Shown piece by piece: positions 51,308-60,460 of a DNA stretch of 64,000 bases. Origin of the DNA: Pedobacter sp. W3I1 (lineage in GTDB: Bacteria > Bacteroidota > Bacteroidia > Sphingobacteriales > Sphingobacteriaceae); assembly GCF_030816015.1 (NCBI RefSeq), contig NZ_JAUSXN010000001.1, positions 5,642,001-5,706,000 of the forward strand, in the 5' to 3' direction. A model generated the notes under the pieces. That model was not told the DNA's origin. It worked only from the letters and a program-made list of their open reading frames with translations, and did not search any database. The first letter of the stretch is position 1, and each line of letters starts with the position of its first letter. Made by a program: the position numbers and the translations under genes.

Positions 51308-51835
51308 TTAATTGGTTATGTATTTCGAGGAGATTAGTAACAGCAAAGTACGGTCTGCCTTGGCCTCATCGTAATTTTCTTTTAAGAGCTGGTTAATATG
51401 CTTATTTTTGAGTTTAACAGCCGCCATCTGTAGAATCTGAAAGGACGCCATTTCAACACTTTCAATGTTTTGCAGATAGAAAATAATTGATAGGTCACGG
51501 AGTTCAGGTTCGCCAATCTGTTCATTAATTGCTTCGAAAGCATCTTGAATAAGGCCGATTAATCCGTGAGTACTTCCCCTGGAAACTTCAGCGTCCAGTA
51601 GCGAGTAGATGACTTCCATCCTTGCGATCTGTTTTTCTACATCCGCAACAGTCTCATTAATTGCATTCTTTAGATCGGCAAACTCTACTTCGTTTGCTAG
51701 AGTTGGCAGTTTAGATACCAAATGGAGCTTAGCACCATATATACGGTCAAGATGCTTGATAAAAAAAACTTTAAGCTTATCGGAGCCAAGGTTAATTTTC
51801 TTCCAGGAGCGGGATTTTCCATGTGTTTCAGACAT
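51308..51835 (-). CDS. DUF892 (YciE/YciF-type) ferritin-like protein
   Basis: A 175-residue helical protein of the DUF892 family (YciE/YciF). The diagnostic helices LKVFFIKHLDRIYGAKLHLV, VEKQIARMEVIYSLLDAEVS and FYLQNIESVEMASFQILQMA are visible. The family has a ferritin-like four-helix bundle and is induced by stress; its enzymatic role is not settled. It is co-oriented with and 17 bp downstream of a response regulator, which probably shares its transcript. Confidence 0.88.
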   Translation of the reverse strand: MSETHGKSRSWKKINLGSDKLKVFFIKHLDRIYGAKLHLVSKLPTLANEVEFADLKNAINETVADVEKQIARMEVIYSLLDAEVSRGSTHGLIGLIQDAFEAINEQIGEPELRDLSIIFYLQNIESVEMASFQILQMAAVKLKNKHINQLLKENYDEAKADRTLLLLISSKYITN

Positions 51836-51852
51836 AATAGCACTTTATAGTA

Positions 51853-52215
51853 CTAAGTTATGAATTCTTTCACTTTTTCAAGAAGTTTATTGATGTCAAA
51901 TGGTTTGTTCACATAACCATTTGCCCCACATGTGCTTGCCCGCTGATGGACATCATGCTCAGCAGAGACCAGTAGCACCGGAATATCGTTAAGCTCCAGC
52001 TCACGCTTAATTTCCGCACAAATTTCATCCCCGGTTTTGGAAAATCCAACAATCCTTACATCCAAAAGAATGAGGTCGGGACCAATTAGCTTCACCTGAT
52101 CAGCAGTGGTGCCCGTATTTTGAAGCACAACCTCATATCCCTCTTCTGCAAAAAGAATATCTAAAATAGAAAGGATATCCTCATCATCATCGATCACTAA
52201 TATACGTTTAGCCAT
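51853..52215 (-). CDS. Single-domain response regulator
   Basis: A 120-residue CheY-like receiver. The acidic pocket is IDDDEDIL, the phosphorylated Asp lies in LILLDVRIVG, the switch Thr/Ser in LLVSAEHD and the conserved Lys in NKPFDINKL. There is no output domain, so it acts by protein contacts or phosphotransfer. It precedes the DUF892 gene. The PAS-AraC regulator lies upstream on the same strand. A cognate kinase was not found in the window. Confidence 0.93.
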   Translation of the reverse strand: MAKRILVIDDDEDILSILDILFAEEGYEVVLQNTGTTADQVKLIGPDLILLDVRIVGFSKTGDEICAEIKRELELNDIPVLLVSAEHDVHQRASTCGANGYVNKPFDINKLLEKVKEFIT

Positions 52216-52274
52216 TTGGATAGTTATATGGTTACATAATGTTTATCAAAATTTCAGTGCCAACGTCCAACCAC

Positions 52275-53108
52275 TTATAATAATTCGGCAACCCGGATGC
52301 CATAAACCTCGTAGAAAAGCCTGTTAAAATGACCTCTGGAACTGTAGCCTGCTATACTTGCTATTTCCTTGACTGAGCGGTATTTACCTGACGCAATCGC
52401 CTCCCATGCCAGTTGCAAACGGATGATCCTTACCAGCTTATTTGGCGTAATGCCCAATATACTGTGCACCCTTCGAAAAAGCTGCCGCTGGCTAATCGCC
52501 AAAGCATCGCTGATCAGATCGAGATTAAGTTCAGTTTTCGCAGCATTCTGGCGAACAATAGTTTCCAGGCTGTTAAGCCAGAACTGGTCCGACTGGGAAG
52601 GCTCTTCAATCATCTTCTGTCCATCATCTGCCTTAAATGCAACAAAAGTCCTGTTTACAGCAGGCCTATGCTGTTTGAAACGATTATGATGGTCATCATT
52701 GATCATACCGAGGATGGAAGAAATCCGTTCATATTCTTCCAACTGCCTGCGGTAGGTAATATCCTTTGCAATAGCAAAGACCAAGTTGTCCCTTTTGATC
52801 GGTACCGATGTCCAGCTCAGCCATATCACGCTACCATCCTTGGCAACGTACCTGTTCTCAAAGTTAAGCAACGAACGCCCTTCCAAAAGCGCAGCCCCTT
52901 TTTCTGCCGTCCGTTCCCTATCATCATGATGGATAAAATCGTTTATCGGCGAAGCAAATAGTTCATCCTCCGTATAACCAAGCACATTGCAAACCGCCGG
53001 GTTGATTTTTTTGAAATACCCATCAAATCCCACAACGCACAACAAGTCGGGTGCAACTTCAAAGAAATACTCCAGGTCAAAAACCTTTTGAGATTTTAAC
53101 TTGCCCAT
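52275..53108 (-). CDS. PAS domain AraC-type regulator
   Basis: A 277-residue regulator. An N-terminal PAS domain (about 10-130: PDLLCVVGFDGYFKKINPAV, YTEDELFASPINDFIHHDDR, VAKDGSVIWLSWTSVPIKRD) is followed by a linker and a C-terminal AraC double HTH (about 185-277: LISDALAISQRQLFRRVHSI, then LQLAWEAIASGKYRSVKEIA and GYSSRGHFNRLFYEVYGI). The PAS fold would bind a small ligand or sense redox. Its upstream gap has a 10-bp inverted repeat (53154-53223). It is likely monocistronic upstream of the response regulator and DUF892 genes. Confidence 0.93.
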   Translation of the reverse strand: MGKLKSQKVFDLEYFFEVAPDLLCVVGFDGYFKKINPAVCNVLGYTEDELFASPINDFIHHDDRERTAEKGAALLEGRSLLNFENRYVAKDGSVIWLSWTSVPIKRDNLVFAIAKDITYRRQLEEYERISSILGMINDDHHNRFKQHRPAVNRTFVAFKADDGQKMIEEPSQSDQFWLNSLETIVRQNAAKTELNLDLISDALAISQRQLFRRVHSILGITPNKLVRIIRLQLAWEAIASGKYRSVKEIASIAGYSSRGHFNRLFYEVYGIRVAELL

Positions 53109-53153
53109 TCCATATTCTGGCTCATATCCTTACCTTTAAATAATTGTTGTTTG

Positions 53154-53223
53154 TTGACATAATTGAAATACAAATCTTATCCAAATTGTTTTTAATTCAA
53201 TACTAACGTATTGATTATGTCAA
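53154..53223. promoter_or_regulatory. Widely spaced inverted repeat upstream of the PAS-AraC gene
   Basis: TTGACATAAT (53154-53163) and ATTATGTCAA (53214-53223) are perfect 10-bp inverted copies 50 bp apart, with ATAC/GTAT partly continuing the pairing. The spacing, about five helical turns, fits looping by an AraC-type dimer. Confidence 0.4.
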
Positions 53224-53533
53224 TTTTGCGAACACATTCGGCAGCTCTGTGACCAAGTCAATAAAATTGCAATTCCATGCCTATAGACCTATTGAAAATA
53301 ATATGTCCGATTGACTTGCTCAAATACCAAAGAGTTATATACCTTCAGTTCTATTATCTTGCAAAAAAATGTTAAAATTACTGCTACAATTTGCCCTTTC
53401 CGCTCTTGAATCCAAGGTGACCAGCCATCGGCAAAAAAGGAAATGCCGTTCTCCAAAATGCTTCAGCGGAAAACCTGCTCATCTGGTTAGAGCAAATCGT
53501 GTTGTGCGTTAGTATAGAGAATTTCCGCTCAAA

Positions 53534-53662
53534 GGTAATCAGGGAAAGTATGATGTGTAGACCTATTATCCAAAACCTGGTGCTACCGATGCAGAAACCA
53601 CAATAACAGTGTTTAATGGTAAAGAAAGTAAGACTATTTTAATTAAAGATACAGAAGTTAAC
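53534..53662 (+). pseudogene. Golvesin-like domain fragment
   Basis: One frame reads GNQGKYDV, stop, TYYPKPGATDAETTITVFNG, then KESKTILIKDTEVN. This resembles the golvesin-like C-terminal domain of xanthan-lyase-type or FAD-dependent oxidoreductase proteins (GxYxVYxYYPK..ATxxATxTVFDGK). A TAG replaces the expected Tyr codon. The fragment ends within a few bases of MITE-like copy e. Family recall is from memory. Confidence 0.45.
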
Positions 53663-53667
53663 CTATA

Positions 53668-53790
53668 TTTCTGTGCTTTCGTTAAATTAACAAATTCTTT
53701 CAATAGAAAATTTAATAGTTAAATATCGTAAATGCACATTCATCCAGCCCACTGTCTTATGCGCTAAGACTTACGCCAGTGAGGGGGGTA
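53668..53790. mobile_element. MITE-like element copy e (left end lost)
   Basis: Begins in the interior (TCTGTGCTTTCGTTAAATTA) and continues with TTAAATATCGTAAATGCACA and CATCCAGCCC to the right end TATGCGCTAAGACTTACGCC followed by GGGGGGTA. The left inverted repeat is missing. Confidence 0.6.
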
Positions 53791-53798
53791 GGATAAAA

Positions 53799-53832
53799 GC
53801 AGATAAGCCCGATTAATATCGGGCTTATCTGC
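53799..53832 (-). terminator. Terminator of the SusC/SusD operon
   Basis: Perfect 15-bp stem GCAGATAAGCCCGAT/ATCGGGCTTATCTGC with loop TAAT, 17 bp past the SusD stop. On the minus strand it is followed by TTTTATCC. Confidence 0.85.
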
Positions 53833-53848
53833 AAGAAAAATATAAAAT

Positions 53849-55357
53849 TTAATACCCTGGATTTTGAATAAGGTTCTGGTTTCCAAGTTGGTTGTCAGGA
53901 ATAGGGAACAATAGGTACTTGGCCTCACTTGCAGGTTTTTCCTGCCATGCGGCCAGGAATTTCCCGAAGCGGATCAGATCCTGTCTCCTGAAGCCTTCCC
54001 AATAAAGTTCCCTTCCCCTTTCATCAAGGAGATTGTCTAAGGTTAGGCTCGTAAATGCCGAAGCGCCTCTTGTGGTTCTGATCAGATTAACGGTAATGAG
54101 CGCCTGTGCCGCCTGCGAGGTGCGCAACTGTGCTTCTGCTTTCATTAATAATACGTCAGCATAGCGGAAATAAACCCAATCATTATCCGGTTTTTTCGAT
54201 CCGGTATTGGCATAATCAATAGGATATTTGATCACCCTTATGCCGGCAACTTCCAGGTGGTTGGGATCACGTTCTATAATGCTTACCTCAGGCGTAAAGG
54301 CTAAAGGATTTCCTTTTCTGTCTTTCAGTGCAGTACCGTTCTGATCAAATTGTTGGCCTACCAAAAAACCTACCCTGATTCCAGAGACGTTGGTTTGCCC
54401 GGTATAATTCCCACCCCTTCTTGTATCGGTCGCTTCAAATTTATTATAAAAGTTAGATAGTGTAGAAAAGCCGTTATAGCCGTTCGGGTTCTGATTATAG
54501 TGTGTGGTGCATTTCCACATCCCATCCAGGTCGCTTCCTGAAGAACCTGCGATATTTTGTGCGGTAAATATATTTTCTTTCGATAAAATATCATTGGTGG
54601 GTGCAAAATTATCGAAGTAACCTGCCGTCAGTGTATAACCTCCTGTAGCAATTTCGTCGGCGAGCGATATTACTTTTGCCATATCAGCAGCATCAAAAGT
54701 TGGTGCAGTGCGGTTTAAAAATGCGCCCTTGTTCAGGTATACTTTCATCAGAAGTGTTCTGGCGGCATTCTTGTTTGCAATATTTGCAGGTCCGGTAGGC
54801 AAATCCGGGATAATTGCCGTCAGCTCACTGATCAGATAACTCAACTCATCAGCCGCATTTCTAACCCTTGATGGCTTGGTTACGTCTTCACCTGCATCCC
54901 GGTAAGGCACCTGTCCCCAGCCATCCAATATGGAAAACTGGGCGAATGCACGTAAGAAACGGGCCTGTGCTGCCTGGCTTGGAGTTGGACTGCTACCCAA
55001 AACGCTTGTTGCAACATAACTGATACTGTTTAAGTCCCTAAATACGTCCGATATCCTGGAATGGTCTGGTGCCCATTTATGCAGGTGCAGCGCACGCCAG
55101 GCACCGTTGTCATCCCAATCGCCTGCCCGTGTGGGTACAATGGTCTCATCTGAGGTTACTTCCTGCAGGGCAGACCAGTTCCATGGGGCCTGATAGGGAC
55201 CAACCATGGCCGCATAACTCGCGCCCAAAACACTGGCAACATTTCCTGATGTTACCCCCGAATTGCCTACCTGACCATTCAGGTCTTCGTTTAGTTTGGT
55301 ACAGCCCGATAAACCCAGGGCAACCACTACAAAACTGATAATACATTTATTTTTCAT
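53849..55357 (-). CDS. SusD/RagB-type nutrient-binding outer membrane lipoprotein
   Basis: A 502-residue SusD-family surface glycan-binding protein. A lipoprotein signal (VVALGLSGC, Cys19) precedes the TPR-like helical domain and the starch-binding-type insertions. C-terminal features match the family: VYFRYADVLLMKAEAQLRTS, NLIRTTRGASAFTSL, LLDERGRELYWEGFRRQDLI and RFGKFL. It is encoded 18 bp downstream of the SusC gene, and the two would form the lidded TonB-dependent uptake complex. Ligand identity is inferred from the surrounding xylan-type enzymes. Confidence 0.93.
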   Translation of the reverse strand: MKNKCIISFVVVALGLSGCTKLNEDLNGQVGNSGVTSGNVASVLGASYAAMVGPYQAPWNWSALQEVTSDETIVPTRAGDWDDNGAWRALHLHKWAPDHSRISDVFRDLNSISYVATSVLGSSPTPSQAAQARFLRAFAQFSILDGWGQVPYRDAGEDVTKPSRVRNAADELSYLISELTAIIPDLPTGPANIANKNAARTLLMKVYLNKGAFLNRTAPTFDAADMAKVISLADEIATGGYTLTAGYFDNFAPTNDILSKENIFTAQNIAGSSGSDLDGMWKCTTHYNQNPNGYNGFSTLSNFYNKFEATDTRRGGNYTGQTNVSGIRVGFLVGQQFDQNGTALKDRKGNPLAFTPEVSIIERDPNHLEVAGIRVIKYPIDYANTGSKKPDNDWVYFRYADVLLMKAEAQLRTSQAAQALITVNLIRTTRGASAFTSLTLDNLLDERGRELYWEGFRRQDLIRFGKFLAAWQEKPASEAKYLLFPIPDNQLGNQNLIQNPGY

Positions 55358-55375
55358 GTGCTTACAATTAAAAAA

Positions 55376-58300
55376 TTAAAGAGAAAAATTAACACCAAAG
55401 TTGAAAGTCCTGGCGGTGGGATAAGCAGTATAATCTATACCTGCAGACGGCACACCGCTTACACTTTTGTTTACATTTACCTCCGGATCGAAACCGGTGT
55501 AATTGGTAATTACAAAAAGGTTCTGGCCGTTAACGTAGAGGTTTAAGGATTTGATCGAGGTGCCGATGTTACCAAAGTTATAACTGATGGTTGCATTGGC
55601 CAGTTTTACATAGTCTCCTTTTTCGATATACCTTGACGATGCTGCTATAGGGTTGGCAAGGGATTCTGCTATTGGAAGGTTAACCAGCGCGGATGAAATA
55701 TTACGTGTACCTAAATTTGAGATGGCCAGTACTGAGTTTGCTGTGTTGTTGTAAATGCTCTGTCCGAATGCACCATTGAAATTGGCCGAAAACGAAAATT
55801 TCTTATACCTTACATTTGTACTTAAGCCCAAAATTACCTTTGGGTTTGGGTTGCCCACATAATAATTGGTAAAACCATCATCGGTGTATATAGAAAATCC
55901 ACTGGCATCCAAACCATTATATTGTCTGGTAACCATAGCAAATAGTGGCAGGCCATTTTGGATCACCTCGGTGGTAACTCCACTTAATCCCTGACCATTC
56001 AGCGATCCGGTTTTGATGATCCCCGATATGTTCTGGACTTTATTTTTAATGAAGGTTGCATTACCTCCCAAAGACCATGATACGTTATCGTTTTCGATGA
56101 TCGTTCCATTCAATGTTAGCTCCAGCCCTTTGTTGATAATCTGCCCTGGTAGATTTACCCATGTAGGTACATTGCCGCCGACCGCAGGTACGAACGAAAT
56201 CTGTGGAAATAGCAAATCGTTAGTGGTTTTGTTAAAATAATCGATAGATCCCGTAAGCTTGTTTCCTAAAAAACCAAAATCAGCCCCAATATTTGTCTGT
56301 TTGTCAGATTGCCACTTCAGGTTCGGGTTTGCATTGTTGATGGCTATTAAAGTAGGCTGTCCGTTGGTATTGCCGAAATCATAACGCTGCTGTGCAGATC
56401 CCGATGGAAAATCCTGGTTACCGGTTTTGCCATAACCAACCCTTAGCTTTAGTTGATCTATCCAGACAGCATCGCTAAGAAATGCTTCTTTTTTGATATC
56501 CCAGGCAGCAGCAAATGATGGAAAATAACCATATCGGTTCGACTTTCCGAATTTGGTTGAACCGTCTGCCCTGAAGGTAGCTGTTAAAATATACTTGCTG
56601 TCGTAATTGAAGATCGCCCTTGCAAAGTAAGACTGTAATTCTGTTGTTGGATTGTTAAAAGCTGCGAATATACGGTTTGCAGGAGCGGTAGTCTGGAAGG
56701 CATCGGTATAATCCGCATCGATATCGCCAAAACCAGTAGCGGTATTGATCGTTCCTTTATTGATGAAACTAGAATATTCATAGCCGATGATGGCATTCAG
56801 ATTAAGCTTGCTTACAACTTCTTTGTTAAAATTTAAGGTGTTGGTAAACTGTTGGGTAATGAGTTCGGTCGTTGAATAACTGGCAAAACCGCCAAGAAAA
56901 TTACCGTCGGGCTGTATGCCCTGTAAATTAAGGAAACTCCTTGTCGACGCTCTTCTGATCCCGCTGCTGTAATTTACACCTGCCAACATTCTATATTCCA
57001 GCCAAGGTGTAATTTTGTAATAAGGAGAAACACTGCCCAAAATGGTAGATACTTTGGTCTTATCGTTGTTTGCGGCAAGAGCAGCAAGTGGATTAATGGT
57101 TGTTGAGCCATAATCTATAAATAAACTGCCATCGGGTTTATAAAATGACTGTGTTGGGTTCCATGACAAGGCCTGGCTGATCAAACTGCCAGTAAAGCCT
57201 GCATCGGTGGTAATAGGAGCAATATTCTCTAAGTACTGGTTGCTGATCATGTTAACATCCAATCCTAGTTTTTTACTGTTCAGAAATTTAAAATTACCAT
57301 TAAAGCCCGCGCTGTACTTTTTAAAATCGGTCGATTTGATAATCCCCTGCTGATCCTGATAGCCCAGAGAGGCACGGAAAGTATTTCCGTTGCTGCCACC
57401 GCTGATGCCAACAGCATAATTCTGGTTGTAAGCCGTACGCGTAATGGCATCCAATGCATCCACACTATTGCCGAAATCACCAGTGGTGAGGTTGTATTTT
57501 TTCAAGGCTGCCCGGTATTCATCCCCGCTTAAAACATCTACCTTTCTGGCAATACTGCCTACACCTGCTGATGCGCTGATATCAATTTTAGTTTCTCCCG
57601 ATTTTCCTCTTTTAGTGGTAATCAGCACTACGCCATAAGCTGCACGTGAACCATAAATTGCCGTTGCCGATGCATCTTTTAAGATTTCCATCGATTCGAT
57701 ATCGGCAGGGTTTATAAAGTTTAAAGGATTTCCATCAGGAGTGGTTCCGGTACCTGCACTGGCAGTTAAACCTGCAACACCGGCATTGGTTGATGGTCTG
57801 GCCGACCTTCCATCCAATGCGACACCATCTACCACATACAGCGGCTGTCCGGTACCGGTTATAGCAGAATTCCCCCTGATGCGTACTGTTGAGGCACCAC
57901 CTGGCTGACCGCTGTTATTGATCATTTGTACACCGGCAACTTTGCCCTGAATTAACTGATCCGGAGCGTTTAAAGGTCCTTTGTTAAAATCCTTTGCCGA
58001 AACAGTTGTAGCCGCACCGGTTAAATCGCTTTTCCTTACTGAAGCGTAACCTATAACAACTACTGCTTCCAGATTATTTAAGGATGCCATAGTGATATTG
58101 ATTACCGTTTGGTTATTAATGCTTACAGTTTGTGTTTCCATACCGACAAAGCTGAAAACGAGCTGTGTGGAGCCTGAGGGAACAGTAATGGCATATTTTC
58201 CCTCAGCATCTGTCTGTGCTTTTGCGGTACCTGGTTTCACTTGAATGGTTACACCGGCCATTGGCAATTTATCGCTGTCGAGCACAGTGCCCTTAATTAC

Positions 58301-58429
58301 ACTTTGTGCAAAAGCTGGTGCGCTGAGCAGCAGCATGCAGCAACTTATCATCATAAGTTTCTGCAAAAAATACAATTTCTGTTTGTTGGATAAAACAGCC
58401 CAATTGCTTTTTGGTAAAGTAATATTCAT
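55376..58429 (-). CDS. SusC/RagA-type TonB-linked outer membrane transporter
   Basis: A 1017-residue TonB-dependent transporter. The signal peptide ends near FAQ (about 42). A carboxypeptidase-like beta-sandwich (SVIKGTVLDSDKLPMAGVTI, VSFVGMETQTVSIN) comes first, then the plug (about 125-260: VRGNSAITGTGQPLYVVDGV, KDASATAIYGSRAAYGVVLI, TTKRGKSGETKIDI) and a 22-strand barrel that ends in FNFGVNFSL. The N-terminal part is the diagnostic SusC domain order. It precedes SusD in one operon and would import oligosaccharides. Promoter-leader motif CTAACCAAAAA lies upstream (58440-58451). Confidence 0.96.
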   Translation of the reverse strand: MNITLPKSNWAVLSNKQKLYFLQKLMMISCCMLLLSAPAFAQSVIKGTVLDSDKLPMAGVTIQVKPGTAKAQTDAEGKYAITVPSGSTQLVFSFVGMETQTVSINNQTVINITMASLNNLEAVVVIGYASVRKSDLTGAATTVSAKDFNKGPLNAPDQLIQGKVAGVQMINNSGQPGGASTVRIRGNSAITGTGQPLYVVDGVALDGRSARPSTNAGVAGLTASAGTGTTPDGNPLNFINPADIESMEILKDASATAIYGSRAAYGVVLITTKRGKSGETKIDISASAGVGSIARKVDVLSGDEYRAALKKYNLTTGDFGNSVDALDAITRTAYNQNYAVGISGGSNGNTFRASLGYQDQQGIIKSTDFKKYSAGFNGNFKFLNSKKLGLDVNMISNQYLENIAPITTDAGFTGSLISQALSWNPTQSFYKPDGSLFIDYGSTTINPLAALAANNDKTKVSTILGSVSPYYKITPWLEYRMLAGVNYSSGIRRASTRSFLNLQGIQPDGNFLGGFASYSTTELITQQFTNTLNFNKEVVSKLNLNAIIGYEYSSFINKGTINTATGFGDIDADYTDAFQTTAPANRIFAAFNNPTTELQSYFARAIFNYDSKYILTATFRADGSTKFGKSNRYGYFPSFAAAWDIKKEAFLSDAVWIDQLKLRVGYGKTGNQDFPSGSAQQRYDFGNTNGQPTLIAINNANPNLKWQSDKQTNIGADFGFLGNKLTGSIDYFNKTTNDLLFPQISFVPAVGGNVPTWVNLPGQIINKGLELTLNGTIIENDNVSWSLGGNATFIKNKVQNISGIIKTGSLNGQGLSGVTTEVIQNGLPLFAMVTRQYNGLDASGFSIYTDDGFTNYYVGNPNPKVILGLSTNVRYKKFSFSANFNGAFGQSIYNNTANSVLAISNLGTRNISSALVNLPIAESLANPIAASSRYIEKGDYVKLANATISYNFGNIGTSIKSLNLYVNGQNLFVITNYTGFDPEVNVNKSVSGVPSAGIDYTAYPTARTFNFGVNFSL

Positions 58430-58560
58430 CGTTGATTTATTTTTGGTTAGAAAAATTTAATTGACCATATAAAGGTGATCGGTTAAACTAGGGGGATTTG
58501 TTTTTTCTGCTCTTGTTCATGATGTTTAGTTTTAGTTAGTTGAGAATATATTGTATTTAT

Positions 58561-58830
<270 letters not shown>

Positions 58831-59124
58831 TCATATTCTGGAATACAACTTTGTTAAATTACTAAAAATGTAGTACATGTAAGCATGTATTGTATTTATT
58901 GATCTAACTGCCCGTCATTTTTTCTTTGTCTATTTAAAAGCGAAATAATGGCCTTGGTGATCGGAATATGTCTATCATCCACGTTCGCCTGTCGAAGTTT
59001 ACTGAGGTTCTTTTTAAAGGAAATGCCGATATCGAAATGAGAATCATACATGCAAAAAGTTCTCAAGAAGGGGAACTTAGTGTACTAAACGGGCTTTCTA
59101 TCCTGTTAAAAAGGATTTTGCCAT

Positions 59125-59379
59125 TTTTTAAGTGATGAAATGCTAGCCGGGGCAATGAAGGCCCTACAGAGAAAAGGGCTTAAAGTTCCAGAAGATATTG
59201 GCGTTATCGCAATCAGTGCTAGGGTGATTCCTCAGCTTTTCTATCCGGAAATTACCTATGCTGAAACAAATGGGTTCAAATTGGGTAATTAGCTTTTGCC
59301 AGGATGATAAAATGCATTGCAGGAGTTCCTAGCGCAAACCATTATTGATCAATCAATACTGGTATCTGGAGGTTCATTG
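59125..59379 (+). pseudogene. LacI-family regulator, C-terminal relic
   Basis: The plus strand encodes FLSDEMLAGAMKALQRKGLK, VPEDIGVIAIS and FYPEITYAETNGFKLGN, then a stop and, one frame on, AQTIIDQSILVSGGSL. This is the LacI/PurR ligand-binding C-terminus (DExAxGAxxALxxxGxxVPEDVxVIGF..LTT..xxxG). The DNA-binding part is not found. It probably once regulated this polysaccharide locus. Confidence 0.6.
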
Positions 59380-59436
59380 TGATCTTGAATGAATGGGAGT
59401 AAATTAGCGTTTATACTGAAGAGGAGAGGTACAGCC

Positions 59437-59730
59437 TTAGCTGCTAGATATTTTCGAAATAACACTGCGATTGAGCAAACTTGTCCAGATCCTTTCCAGT
59501 AACACTTGTGAGGCTTTTAAGCACCGATTTTCTTCCTTATCGATAAGGTGTATTTTGGCAAAAGTGGTTTCTTCCCCACTTTGGAGGTAAAGGAATTTAA
59601 CCCGATAGTTTTTCAATTTAAAAAGCATTCGTATTAAGCTTTGGAAGCTCATTAGATTAATTAGGTACCCTTGAACCATCATCAGCATCTCTTTAATCGG
59701 CCGTACAGACACCCTAGAATAGAAGATCAT
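59437..59730 (-). pseudogene. Possible fragment of a hybrid two-component regulator
   Basis: A 97-residue open stretch; EMLMMVQGYLINLMSFQSLI, LFKLKNYRVKFLYLQ and KEENRCLKASQVLLERIWTS vaguely recall the receiver C-terminus and linker before the HTH of Bacteroidota hybrid sensors. It has no start context or domain integrity. I list it only as a candidate relic. Confidence 0.25.
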
Positions 59731-60039
59731 TGCGAACCGTCGATTTCTTCTTGTAGACTAAGACCAGGTTTTATTACAATCTGGCCAAAAGCCTGGTTTA
59801 ACAGTAGCCCTAGATCTTACTAATCAGGACACTGACTGTATAATTTATAGAAAACCTTAAGCAAGCAGACAAATACGCCTTTTCTTAACGACCTACCTTA
59901 TTTATCCATTTTGACAGCAGCACCACATGTGTTTTTATAAGAATAAAATATTTACTCTTCACTGTTGCCTTTGATCTGCCCATCCCGTTATAACAGATAA
60001 CAAGATTCAATTACACATAAATAATCTGAAAAAAAAATC

Positions 60040-60375
60040 ATGAACACTTTGAAACAAAAACATCATTTCAGGAACATTAGCATCTTTGGCGCTGATTGCA
60101 TTAAGTTTTACTTCATGTAAAAAAGATGCAAAAGTCTCCCCTGTAAGCTGTGCGAGCGTTGCCGTTTTACATGCCTCACCAGGATCACCAGACTACACCG
60201 TTAACCTTAACGGTAAGGCTATGTTAAAAGATCCGATCACTTATGGTTCATTTGTCAATTATAGCTTGGTTAATGCCGGAGCAAACGAATTCAGTATGAT
60301 CAAAAAAGGAGAAATGGTAATAAGCGGAAAAACATCCTTTCCTTTTAAGAAAGATGTTTCTTATCCGAATCCAGG
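60040..60375 (+). pseudogene. DUF4397-type lipoprotein, broken
   Basis: ATG at 60040 begins MNTLKQK, then the frame slips at an A5 run (60056-60060) and continues as NIISGTLASLALIALSFTSC (lipobox TSC), KKDAKV.., SVAVLHASPGSPDYTVNLNG and NYSLVNAGANEFSMIKKGE. VAVLHASPGSPDYTVNLNG is the DUF4397 opening motif. The rest degenerates near KKDVSYPNPG and the open frame runs on into antisense of the GH43 gene. The domain is known, but its function is not. Confidence 0.6.
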
Positions 60376-60460
60376 CTGGCTAAAAAGGTTTGACGGGTTA
60401 AATAAATATATAACCAGTACAAAAATTGAATATTTAATCGATCGGATCATTCTCTTTATT

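Larger units (their letters stand above)
53109..53848. other. 740-bp gap with gene debris and a MITE-like copy
   Basis: No intact gene. It holds an inverted repeat (53154-53223), a golvesin-like gene fragment (53534-53662), MITE-like copy e (53668-53790) and the terminator of the SusC/SusD unit (53799-53832). Positions 53230-53530 contain no frame I accept. Confidence 0.6.
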
